From: Amycolatopsis sp. CA-126428 | Lineage (GTDB): Bacteria; Actinomycetota; Actinomycetes; Mycobacteriales; Pseudonocardiaceae | Direction of reading: 5' to 3' | Assembly (NCBI RefSeq): GCF_002904335.1 | Contig: NZ_PPHF01000062.1 | Span: 62,001 to 126,000, forward strand | Length of the DNA stretch: 64,000 nt | In this document: positions 55,158-63,019 of the stretch, in pieces | Position numbering within the stretch: the stretch's first letter is position 1 | Layout of the letters: the number at the start of each line of letters is the position of its first letter | The notes under the pieces: model-generated | What the model saw: only the letters and a program-made list of their open reading frames with translations | Told to the model about the DNA's origin: nothing | The model's database searches: none | Made by a program: the position numbers and the translations under genes

Positions 55158-56354
55158 ATGGCGGGATCGCCCGTCGAGACGGCCTTCGGGCCGATGCTGA
55201 GCGGCGACGGCCGGCCGGGGCAGCTGTGGGCCATGCTCCCCCGCGAGCTGGCCGCGGTGTTCCGGCCGCGGTTGCTGGACGTCGCCGACGAGGTGCTGCG
55301 CGAGATCCAGCGGACCATCCCGGACTACGCGCGGCCCCTCGACGGGGCGTTCGGCAAGGCGCTGCGGGCCGGCGTCCAGGCGGCGATCCTGCAGTTCATC
55401 GACCGGATCGCCGCGTCGGGGCCGGTGCCGGACGAACGGCGCAAGGTGTTCGTCGGGCTCGGCGTGCACGAGCTCGCGCAGGGCCGCAACCTCGACGTCC
55501 TGCAGGCCGCGTACCGGGTCGGCGCGCGGGTGACCTGGCGGCGGATGGCGGAGGTGGGGACGCGGGCCGGCGTGCCGTCGGCGACGCTGTGCCTGCTGGC
55601 CGAGGCGATCTTCGCCTACATCGACGAGCTGTCCGCGCTCTCGATCGAGGGGCACGCGGCGGCCCAGGCGCGGGCGGCCGGCGCGCTGGAACGACGCCGG
55701 CGCCGGCTGCTGGACCTGCTGCTGGCCGACCCGCCGTCGCCGTCACGGATGGTGCAGGAAGCCGCGACGGCGGCGGAGTGGCCGTTGCCGCACCGGCTCG
55801 TCGCGGTGGCGCTCGACGGGCCCGCCGACGTCACCGGGCTGAACGCGCTGGAGGACCTCGAAGACGGGACCCCGCGGCTGCTGCTGCCGGCACCCGAGGA
55901 TCGCCACGCTTTGACGGCGGCCCTGGCCGGCCACCGGGCGGCGGTGGGGCCGCCGGTGCCGCCGCGCCAGGCGGGCCGCTCGCTGGCGACGGCGCAGGAG
56001 GCGTTGCGGCTGGTGGCGGCGGAGGTCCTCCCGGACGAGCCGCTGACGTGGTGTGAAGACCACCTCGCGACGCTGTGGCTGCGCAAGGAGCCGTTCCTCG
56101 TGACGGAGGTGTCCCGCCGCCGCCTCGCCCCGCTCACGGCGCTGACCCCGAAGCAGTACAACCGCCTGGCCCCCACGCTGCTCGCGTGGCTGGAGACGTG
56201 CGGCAACGTCCGCGAGGTCGCCGACCGCCTCGCGATCCACCCCCAGACGGTCCGCGCCCGCGCCCAGGAGCTCGAAACCCTCTTCGCGGACCACCTCCGC
56301 AACCCGGACGACCGCTTCGAGATGATCCTCGCCCTCCGCGCCACCCTCCCCTGA
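55158..56354 (+). CDS. PucR-type HTH regulator 4
   Basis: A 398-residue regulator, most like regulator 3 (LWAMLPRELAAVFRPRLLDV; LAQGRNLDVLQAAYRVGARV). The C-terminal helix-turn-helix is EVADRLAIHPQTVRARAQEL. The spacing and strong similarity to regulator 3 indicate tandem duplication. ATG at 55158. Repeat array 3 begins 6 bp after its stop codon. Confidence 0.87.
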   Translation: MAGSPVETAFGPMLSGDGRPGQLWAMLPRELAAVFRPRLLDVADEVLREIQRTIPDYARPLDGAFGKALRAGVQAAILQFIDRIAASGPVPDERRKVFVGLGVHELAQGRNLDVLQAAYRVGARVTWRRMAEVGTRAGVPSATLCLLAEAIFAYIDELSALSIEGHAAAQARAAGALERRRRRLLDLLLADPPSPSRMVQEAATAAEWPLPHRLVAVALDGPADVTGLNALEDLEDGTPRLLLPAPEDRHALTAALAGHRAAVGPPVPPRQAGRSLATAQEALRLVAAEVLPDEPLTWCEDHLATLWLRKEPFLVTEVSRRRLAPLTALTPKQYNRLAPTLLAWLETCGNVREVADRLAIHPQTVRARAQELETLFADHLRNPDDRFEMILALRATLP

Positions 56355-56360
56355 CCTCGT

Positions 56361-56519
56361 GTCGACCCTCCAATCACGAGTGATGCCCCTTCAATCACGT
56401 GTGATGCCCGCTCAATCACGCATGAAGCCCCGCCCGTCCGCCAGCCGGTGTGCGGGAAGGGTCATCTCGCGTGATTAGAGGGTCAACACGCGTGATTGGA
56501 GGGACGACACGGGTCAGAG
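56361..56519. repeat. 21-bp tandem repeat array 3 (orientation-reversing)
   Basis: Three 21-bp units with the core CAATCACG (56361-56381, 56382-56402, 56403-56423), a degenerate middle, then about three reversed units with the core CGTGATT (about 56462-56519). The halves could form a long imperfect hairpin. The array fills the gap between convergent genes and includes the stop codon (56514-56516) of the ketoreductase-like gene. Confidence 0.82.
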
Positions 56520-57641
56520 GGTGGAGAAGTAGGGGCGGGGGAGGTCGGGGAGGCGGGTGGTGCCGAGCTGGACGATCGTCGCGGGGAGGCCTCGGGCGCG
56601 GCGCCAGGCGGCGAAGGCCTCGAGCCAGGCGTCGGCCGTTGCGCGGGACGTTTCGCCGGGGGCGCCCGCCAATGCCGTGGCCGACGTGCCCAGCAGCCAC
56701 CAGTCCGGTGGGGTGTCGGCGGTGGCCTCGTGCAGGCGGCGGGCGCCGAGGACCCCGTGCCGCCAGCCGGCCGACGGGTCGTCGGTGAGGACGCCTGCCG
56801 CGTGGACGATGCCGCGCAGCGGGAGGCCGTCCGCCGTCGCGGCGGCGACCAGCCGCTCCGCGACGCCGGGCTCGGCGATGTCGCCGGGGATCACCACGGC
56901 GTCGGCCGCCCCCGCGGAGGGTCCACAAAGGACGATCCGGGTGGCTCCCGTGCCCGCCAGCCACCGCGCGGTCGCGGGCCCGAGGCCTCCCGTGACCACG
57001 TACGCCCCGGGTCCGGCCGCCACCTCGACGGCGAACGGCACGCGGGCCAGCCGCGCCGCGTACCGGACGTCGTGCCGCCAGCGCACTTCGTCGTCCGGCG
57101 CGTCCGACCGCAGCTCGCGCACCAGGACGTCCACGTCGGACCGCGCGTCGAAGTCGACCAGGCTCGCCCGCAGCTGCGGCCGTTCGACCGCGAGCACCCG
57201 CACCAGCCCGCGCAGGAACGCCAGCCCCGGCTCGCCGCCCGCCTGCGTGACCAGGTGGAACCGGACGCCGAACCCGAGGCGGGCGACCACCGACAGCACC
57301 GAAAGCAGCAGCTCCTGCGCGGCCTCAGGATCGTGGTAGGCGTACGGCGACCCGGTGAGGAAGACGACGCCGCGCACCGGCCGCTCGGCCAGGAACCCGG
57401 GCAGCTCGTCGAGGTCGTCACGCGGCAGCGACAGCGCGTCATCGCCCGCCGCGGCCAGCGCCAGGGCCAGCGCGACGGCCCGGCCGAGCGCCGCCGGGTG
57501 CTCGTCGGTGAGCAGCAGCCACGCGCCGGGCCCGTAGGGCGCCACCGGCGGCAGCGGTACCTCGGGCCAGGTCACCTCGAACGACGAGGTGGCGAACGGG
57601 ACGCCCGGCGACAGCGCCCGCTCCGCCGGCCCGGTCACCAC
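56514..57641 (-). CDS. Stand-alone polyketide ketoreductase-like protein, catalytic residues lost
   Basis: 375 residues resembling an excised type I PKS ketoreductase: an N-terminal structural subdomain (FEVTWPEVPLPPVAPYGPGA) and a Rossmann subdomain (AYVVTGGLGPATARWLAG, GLPLRGIVHAAGVLTDDP). The glycine motif is about three residues short compared with the usual TGGLGxLG. The catalytic Tyr/Asn block (normally GYAAANAFLDA) reads TSRATADAWLEA and the usual Lys position reads RHGVLGARRLHE. It is therefore unlikely to reduce ketones. GTG at 57641 or 57638 overlaps the FAAL-like gene stop. Confidence 0.8.
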   Translation of the reverse strand: MVTGPAERALSPGVPFATSSFEVTWPEVPLPPVAPYGPGAWLLLTDEHPAALGRAVALALALAAAGDDALSLPRDDLDELPGFLAERPVRGVVFLTGSPYAYHDPEAAQELLLSVLSVVARLGFGVRFHLVTQAGGEPGLAFLRGLVRVLAVERPQLRASLVDFDARSDVDVLVRELRSDAPDDEVRWRHDVRYAARLARVPFAVEVAAGPGAYVVTGGLGPATARWLAGTGATRIVLCGPSAGAADAVVIPGDIAEPGVAERLVAAATADGLPLRGIVHAAGVLTDDPSAGWRHGVLGARRLHEATADTPPDWWLLGTSATALAGAPGETSRATADAWLEAFAAWRRARGLPATIVQLGTTRLPDLPRPYFSTL

Positions 57642-58825
57642 AGCCCATCCCCGACCGACGACTCCAGGACGACGACTCTGCGCAGCGTGAGCCCCTGCCG
57701 CGCCGACACCGCGTGCCGCACCGCCCGTTCGACCTCGCCGCGTGGCGGGACGACCCCGTCGGCCAGCTCCAGCACCACGACGGCCTGGTCCCCGCGGACG
57801 GCGAAAGCCGACGCCGCACGCGGCCGGATCGCCGGGTGCGCCTCCTCGGCCGTGGCTTCGAGGTCTTCCGGGCGATATCCGGCGACGAGGCCCCGGCCGG
57901 TGACGCACAGCTCGCCGGCGACGTCCAGGAAGCCCTGGTCACCGGTCCGCAGCCACCACCGCGGTTCGTCGTCGCCGGCGATGAGGGCGCAGAACACCCG
58001 CGCGGACTCCTCGGGCCGCTTCCAGTAGCCGCGGGCGACGTTCGGCCCGCTCACCCAGATCTCGCCGACGTCGCCCGCGGGCACCCGCCGTCCGTCGCGG
58101 CCGACGATCGCGACCAGCTGGCCGGCCGGCTGTCCACAAGCGACCAGAGCGGTCGCCTCGGCGACGACGTAACACGCCCGCAGCGCCTCGGGAGCGGACG
58201 CGTCGCCGCCCAGCACCGCCGGGCGGCCCGTGACGATCGGCACCGCCACCCCGAGCACCAGCCCCAGCGGATCGCTCGGTGGCAGCCCGGTCACCACGGC
58301 GGATTCGCCGAGCACCTGAGCCGCCTGCCGGGCGTTGGCCAGCACGTTCGCGTGCGTGACCATGACCCCGCCCGGGTACTGCAGATACGCCACGTCCGAG
58401 GGCGCGACCGGGACTTCGGCGCAGCCGGGCGCGTCCGGGACGGCGTCCACGGCGAGCACCCGGTGCCCGCAGGTGTCCAAAGTGGCCAGGAACCGCCGGA
58501 TCGCGGGCACGGTGGCCGCGGTCGCCAGCACGATCGACGGCTCGGCGTCGGCGAGGACGCTCGCCCGCCGGTCGGGCCCGGCGGGGATCGCGACCAGCCC
58601 GGCCCGCAGCGCGCCGAGGAACGCGACGACGTAGCCGGGTGACGGCGGGATGAGGATCGCCGCCCGCTGCCCCGGCTCGGTGACCCGGCGCAGGGCCGCG
58701 GCGGCGGCGGTGACGCGCCGGTCCAGCTCGGCCCAGGTCAAGGTGACCGCCGGACGGGACCAGGTCATGGCCGGCGCTTCGCCCGCCACCGCGGCGCGGA
58801 AGGCCAGCAGCTCGGAAAGGGTCAT
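57635..58825 (-). CDS. Truncated fatty acyl-AMP ligase-like protein lacking ATP-binding motifs
   Basis: 396 residues with FAAL landmarks (LTWAELDRRVTAAAAAL, VGEIWVSGPNVARGYWKRPE, WWLRTGDQGFLDVAGELCVT, DLEATAEEAHPAIRP) but about a third shorter than the usual family size. The ATP P-loop (TSGST-type) is missing: the segment reads YLQYPGGVMVTHANVLAN. The substrate-binding middle between PAVLGG and EALRACYVVAEA is deleted, as is the RLKD motif after VTGR. All deletions are in frame. ATG at 58825 follows GAGGAA, 16 bp after the Mce-associated gene, so it is in the mce transcript. Confidence 0.82.
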   Translation of the reverse strand: MTLSELLAFRAAVAGEAPAMTWSRPAVTLTWAELDRRVTAAAAALRRVTEPGQRAAILIPPSPGYVVAFLGALRAGLVAIPAGPDRRASVLADAEPSIVLATAATVPAIRRFLATLDTCGHRVLAVDAVPDAPGCAEVPVAPSDVAYLQYPGGVMVTHANVLANARQAAQVLGESAVVTGLPPSDPLGLVLGVAVPIVTGRPAVLGGDASAPEALRACYVVAEATALVACGQPAGQLVAIVGRDGRRVPAGDVGEIWVSGPNVARGYWKRPEESARVFCALIAGDDEPRWWLRTGDQGFLDVAGELCVTGRGLVAGYRPEDLEATAEEAHPAIRPRAASAFAVRGDQAVVVLELADGVVPPRGEVERAVRHAVSARQGLTLRRVVVLESSVGDGLW

Positions 58826-58841
58826 GGTTCCTCGCGCATTC

Positions 58842-59456
58842 TCAGGCGGCGGACATCCCGGTGACGCGCCACTTCCCGGCGACGCGCTCGGCCGTGACGC
58901 TCAGCTGGGCGGCGCCGGTGCTGCGCTGCCCGTCCCCTCTCGTTCCGGTCTGGTCGAGGAACACCAGCAGCGCCGCGCGGTCGCCGTCCAGGAGCTTCAC
59001 GCCGGACGCGACGGCGGTGGAGGTGACCACGAGCTGCTGCTCGGCGGCCAGCTTGCGGACCTGGCCGAAGAGCTGTTCGTACTGCGCGAGCGCGGGCCCG
59101 GTCAGGACGTCCCTGGCGGCCTGCTCGCTCTTGGCCGGATCGTCGAAGCGGTAGGAGAAGACCGTGCCCAGCGCCGCACTGATCTGCTTGGCGGCGTCCG
59201 CGGTACCGGCGACGTCGGACAGCGCGCTGTTGTGCGCGACCACGGCGTTCGTGCTCCGCGTTTCGAGGGTGAACCACACCGCGAGCCCGGCCAGCACCAC
59301 GGCCACCACCGCGAGCACCACCCGCACCCGCCGCCGCGCCCCGGTGGTCGTGAGTGGTAACGCGGGTTCTAACCCGCCTTGCCGCTCACGAGCGTCCGGG
59401 TCCTCGTGGTGGCGGCCGGCGACCTTCACCGTTCGCTTCTTCGTCGGGACCGTCAT
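58842..59456 (-). CDS. Mce-associated membrane protein with inserted palindromic element
   Basis: A 204-residue protein: a basic cytoplasmic N-terminus, one TM helix ([20 protein letters not shown]), and an extracytoplasmic NTF2-like domain ([36 protein letters not shown]), as in Mas proteins of mycobacterial mce operons. The segment [18 protein letters not shown] just before the TM helix is encoded by the 46-bp palindromic repeat, inserted in frame. ATG at 59456 with GGGGGAGG upstream. It overlaps the previous gene by 4 nt. It probably stabilises the Mce lipid transporter. Confidence 0.87.
   Translation of the reverse strand: MTVPTKKRTVKVAGRHHEDPDARERQGGLEPALPLTTTGARRRVRVVLAVVAVVLAGLAVWFTLETRSTNAVVAHNSALSDVAGTADAAKQISAALGTVFSYRFDDPAKSEQAARDVLTGPALAQYEQLFGQVRKLAAEQQLVVTSTAVASGVKLLDGDRAALLVFLDQTGTRGDGQRSTGAAQLSVTAERVAGKWRVTGMSAA
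59347..59392. repeat. 46-bp palindromic element, copy 2, inside a coding sequence
   Basis: Left arm GTCGTGAGTGGTAA, centre CGCGGGTTCTAACCCGCC, right arm TTGCCGCTCACGAG, with 41 of 46 positions matching copy 1 at 37426-37471. On the minus strand it is read without stops in the Mce-associated ORF. The right arm carries more changes than the left, so the stem is less perfect than in copy 1. Confidence 0.85.
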
Positions 59457-59950
59457 GGTGCCTCCCCCACGGGAACCTGGCCGAGGCCGGTGACGCGCCA
59501 GCCGCCCGGCCCGCGCGTCAGGTCGGCCTGGAACCGGTTGCGCTTGGTCACGGCGTCCCCGCCGTCCGGGGCCACGACCAGCTCGACCGCGGCGATCAGC
59601 TTCGCCGTGCCCGCGCCGGTGTCCACTTCGGTCACCGCGGCGTCGGTCACCTTCCCGGTCGTGACGGTCTTCGCCTGGGCGATCCGGTCGAGACTGCCCT
59701 GCCGGTCGGCTGCCAGCTCGTCGTGCAGCGAACCACCGGAGAGGTCCAGCCAGTGCTGGTACCCGGGCGCAGCCTGCCGGTAGTCCAAAGTGGTCAGCGC
59801 GGCGACCGCCGTCCGGCCCGCCTGCAGGGCCTCCTCCCGGACGACCGCGCGCGCGACACCGTCGTCGTGCGCCGCCTGCCACCAGGTGAACCCCGACCAC
59901 CCGGCCGCGACGGCCGCCAAGACCATGGCCAGCGCAGCGAAGATCCTCAC
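59453..59950 (-). CDS. Mce-associated membrane protein
   Basis: A 165-residue protein with an N-terminal membrane anchor (VRIFAALAMVLAAVAAGWSG) and an extracytoplasmic domain ([37 protein letters not shown]) of the same fold as the next gene product. GTG at 59950 overlaps the mceF stop as GTGA. Like the Mas proteins of mycobacteria it is expected to support Mce complex assembly. Confidence 0.85.
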   Translation of the reverse strand: MRIFAALAMVLAAVAAGWSGFTWWQAAHDDGVARAVVREEALQAGRTAVAALTTLDYRQAAPGYQHWLDLSGGSLHDELAADRQGSLDRIAQAKTVTTGKVTDAAVTEVDTGAGTAKLIAAVELVVAPDGGDAVTKRNRFQADLTRGPGGWRVTGLGQVPVGEAP

Positions 59951-61053
59951 GGCCGTCCTCCCGGTGCGTTCTGCGAGCCCCGCACGTTCGTCGGGTCGCC
60001 CTTCGGCAGCGCGCAGCGCGCGGCCGTGTTCAGCGGGCGGACCGACGTGTCGAGGCCGTCGCGGTACGGCGTCGTGTACCCGGTGGTGCACGGCGGTGGG
60101 TCGAAGAAGGTCAGGGAAAGTCCGATGTGGACGCCGTCCGGCCGCACGATCGCGCCGGCCGCGGCGACCGCCTGCGGCGCGGTGATGAGCAGCTGGCGGA
60201 GGCCGTCCCGGCGAGCTTCCAGGACGTCCGCGGTGGTCAGCAGGTTCGCCAGGAGCACGCCCAGGTTCGGGCCGGAGTCGCGGATGAGCGCGCTGACCTC
60301 GTTCGCGGCCGCGGGCACCGCCGGGATCAGGGTGCGCAAGTCGCCGTCAGACTGCTTCAGCGTCGAAGCCAGCAGTTTCGCGTTGGCACCGAACTCGCGG
60401 ATCGCGCCGGCCTGCTGTACCTGCGTGTCGAGTACCGTGTGCGCGTCGGTCACGAACCGGGTCAGCGGCGCGACGTGCGCGCTCGCCGCCTGCACGAACT
60501 CGATGCCGCGGCCGACCAGCTGGTCCAGTGCCGGGCCGGCGTCGGACGTCGCGTTGTACAGCTCGTCGACGACCGTCCGCAGCGCGGGTTTCGGCACCGA
60601 GTTCGCGAACGAGTCCACTGTCGACAAGACGACGTCGACCGGCAGCGGGATCTTCGTGTCCGCCGGGGTGATCACCGAGCCCTCGTGCAGCTTCGGCCCG
60701 CCGTCGGTGCGCGGCCGCAGGTCGACGTACTGCTCGCCGACGGCCGACCGGTCGGCGACGACGGCTTCGGTGTCGGCCGGGACGGGCGCGGTCCCGGCGT
60801 CGATCTCGAGGTCGGCTTCCATCCCGGCGGGGGTCAGCCGCAGCTCGCCGACGCGGCCGATCGGCACGCCGCGGTAGGTGACTTCGGCGTTGGTGAAGAT
60901 GCCGCCACCGGTCGGGAACTGGGCCGTGACGGTGTAGCCGCGGTCGAAGAACACCTTGTCGAGACCGGCGTAGGTGGCGCCGACGTAGGCGACACCGACG
61001 ACGGCGATGACGACGAAGATCGTCACCTGCACGCGCACGAACCGGGTCAGCAT
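59947..61053 (-). CDS. mceF: MCE family protein, MceF-like
   Basis: A 368-residue protein. An N-terminal TM helix (VQVTIFVVIAVVGVAYVGAT) precedes the MCE/MlaD domain (about 38-115: VTYRGVPIGRVGELRLTPAG; GEQYVDLRPR) and a long helical region (about 130-300) that forms the lipid-conducting needle in Mce complexes. The Pro/Cys-containing tail is typical of the last mce gene. ATG at 61053 overlaps the mceE stop. Order after a lipoprotein gene identifies it as MceF. Confidence 0.88.
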   Translation of the reverse strand: MLTRFVRVQVTIFVVIAVVGVAYVGATYAGLDKVFFDRGYTVTAQFPTGGGIFTNAEVTYRGVPIGRVGELRLTPAGMEADLEIDAGTAPVPADTEAVVADRSAVGEQYVDLRPRTDGGPKLHEGSVITPADTKIPLPVDVVLSTVDSFANSVPKPALRTVVDELYNATSDAGPALDQLVGRGIEFVQAASAHVAPLTRFVTDAHTVLDTQVQQAGAIREFGANAKLLASTLKQSDGDLRTLIPAVPAAANEVSALIRDSGPNLGVLLANLLTTADVLEARRDGLRQLLITAPQAVAAAGAIVRPDGVHIGLSLTFFDPPPCTTGYTTPYRDGLDTSVRPLNTAARCALPKGDPTNVRGSQNAPGGRP

Positions 61054-62024
61054 CAGTGGCCCGCCTTGAGGAAGCCGTTGAGGTAGTCGCCGCGGATCGT
61101 GTCCAGGGCGGCGTCCGGGAACGGGAAGGTGAAGATCATCTCCATCGCCTTGGGCAGCTTGTCGCCGGAGTCGGCCAGCCGCCGCAGCAGCGGTTCCAGC
61201 GCGCGCAGGTCGGCGACCAGGTCGTCCTTGCTGCGGTTCACCGTGTCGACGGCGACCGAAGTCAGCCCGTCCAGCGACTTGAGCATTCCGACCAGCGCGT
61301 CCCGCTGCTGGTTGAGCACGCCGATGCCGGGTGTCAGGCCGTTCAGCGTCGTCGTGATCTGATCGGTGTGCGCGTTCAGCGTCGCCGCGAGCTTGTTGAC
61401 GCTCTCGATGGCCCGGGTGATCTCGTTCCGGTGCTCGTCGAGCCCCCGCACGAAGGTGTCCAAATCGGACAAGAGCGAGCGCGCCGCGGTTTCCTTGCCG
61501 CCGAGGGCGTCGTTCAGCTCGTGGCTGATGTTCTGGACCTGCGCCACGCCGCCGCCGTTGAGCAGCAGCGACAGCGCCCCGAAGACCTCCTCGATCTCGG
61601 GCGTCAGCGTGGAACGATCGAGCGGGATGGCCGCGCCGTCGAGGAGCCGGCCCGACGGCGTGGCGTCGTCCGGCGGGGCGAGCTCGACGAACTTCTCGCC
61701 GAGGATGCTGGCCTGCCGCAGCCGGGCGACGGCGTTGCCCGGCAGGTCGACGTCGCCGTTGAGCAGCAGGTCGACGACCGCGCTGTGCCCGTCGGGGGCC
61801 AGCTCGACCCGGACGACCTGCCCGACCGGGACGTCGTTGACCTTGACCCCGGACTGCGGCACCAGGTCCAGCACGTTCGTGAAGCTCGCGGTCACGTGGA
61901 TCGGGTGGTCGCCGAGCGCGGCGCCGCCCGGCAGCGGGATGTCGTAGACGCTCACGCCGCTGCCGCAGCCGGTGGTGACCAGCGCGAGGGTCACCACCGC
62001 GGCCAGCTTGACCAGGGACTTCAT
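61053..62024 (-). CDS. mceE: MCE family lipoprotein, MceE/LprK-like
   Basis: A 323-residue lipoprotein with the lipobox LALVTTGCGSG. The MCE domain (about 38-115) includes GVKVNDVPVGQVVRVELAPD and ILGEKFVELAPPDD, followed by the long helical region and a short C-terminal segment. In mycobacterial mce operons the fifth gene encodes the lipoprotein, which fixes the gene order here. The start overlaps the mceD stop by 4 nt. Confidence 0.9.
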   Translation of the reverse strand: MKSLVKLAAVVTLALVTTGCGSGVSVYDIPLPGGAALGDHPIHVTASFTNVLDLVPQSGVKVNDVPVGQVVRVELAPDGHSAVVDLLLNGDVDLPGNAVARLRQASILGEKFVELAPPDDATPSGRLLDGAAIPLDRSTLTPEIEEVFGALSLLLNGGGVAQVQNISHELNDALGGKETAARSLLSDLDTFVRGLDEHRNEITRAIESVNKLAATLNAHTDQITTTLNGLTPGIGVLNQQRDALVGMLKSLDGLTSVAVDTVNRSKDDLVADLRALEPLLRRLADSGDKLPKAMEMIFTFPFPDAALDTIRGDYLNGFLKAGH

Positions 62025-63019
62025 TTCGGCTCCGCGAATTCGAGGAGGTTGCCGCGGCCGTCGATGGTCCCGTTCGCCTGGTCGTAGGCGCCCAGGAGGT
62101 TCGTCAGAGCGTTCGGGGCCGCGTTGAGCGCCTCGGCGAGGGAGTCCTTTTGGTTCACGAGCACCTTGGTGACGTCGGCCAGCTTGTCCACATCGGACTG
62201 GACCTTGCCGCGGTTGTCCTTGATGAACCCCTGCACGACGCTCAGCGCCTGGGTCAGTTCGGTCAGCGCGCCCGAGAACTGGTCTCGCTGGCCGGCCAGC
62301 ACCTTGCTGAGCGAGGCGATCTGCGAGATGGCCTGCTTGACTTGGCCGTCGTTGGCGGCGAGCATCGCGGTGAACTTGCTGATGTTGTCGACGGAATCGA
62401 ACAGGTCGTCCTTCGAGTCGCTCGCCGTGCGGGCGAACTCGCCGAGGTTCTTGATCGCCGTGCCGATGGTCTGCCCGGTGCCGTTGAGGTAGTCCGCCGA
62501 GCGGGTCAGGACGTCGCTGACCGCGCCGTCCTTGTTGGCGCCCTGCGGGCCGAGCGCGGACATCAGCTGGTTGAGGCTGTGCAGCAGGTCGTCGACCTCG
62601 ACCGGCGTCGCGGTGCGCTCCCGGGGGATCGACGCGCCGTCGGCCAGCTGCGGTCCGCCGCGGTAGACGGGCGTGAGCTGCACGTACCGGTCGGCGACCA
62701 GGCTCGGCGTGATGACGACGGCCCCGGCGTCCGCGGGCAGCGGCACACCGGGCCGCAACGTCATGGTCACCTTGACGTCGGTCCCGTTCGGCTCCACTTC
62801 GGACACCGAACCGATGGCGACGCCGAGGACGCGGACGTCCGAGTTCGGATAAATGCCGACGGCGGCGGCGAAGTACGCGGTCAGCGTCCGCGCACGCGGG
62901 GCGGTGACCAGGGGCCAGGCGGCCGAGACCACGAGCGCGAGCACGACGCCGAGGGTGAGCGCCCGCAACCGCGTGCGGCGGCGGGCCTGGGCGCCCAGGT
63001 CGGCGAGGTGGTGGGCCAT
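62021..63019 (-). CDS. mceD: MCE family protein, MceD-like
   Basis: A 332-residue protein with a basic N-terminus, a TM helix (LRALTLGVVLALVVSAAWPL), an MCE domain (DVRVLGVAIGSVSEVEPNGT; VADRYVQLTPVYRGG) and a helical needle region (about 135-310). ATG at 63019 shares one base with the mceC stop; a longer frame to 63103 would run into mceC. Part of the hexameric lipid or sterol import channel. Confidence 0.88.
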   Translation of the reverse strand: MAHHLADLGAQARRRTRLRALTLGVVLALVVSAAWPLVTAPRARTLTAYFAAAVGIYPNSDVRVLGVAIGSVSEVEPNGTDVKVTMTLRPGVPLPADAGAVVITPSLVADRYVQLTPVYRGGPQLADGASIPRERTATPVEVDDLLHSLNQLMSALGPQGANKDGAVSDVLTRSADYLNGTGQTIGTAIKNLGEFARTASDSKDDLFDSVDNISKFTAMLAANDGQVKQAISQIASLSKVLAGQRDQFSGALTELTQALSVVQGFIKDNRGKVQSDVDKLADVTKVLVNQKDSLAEALNAAPNALTNLLGAYDQANGTIDGRGNLLEFAEPK

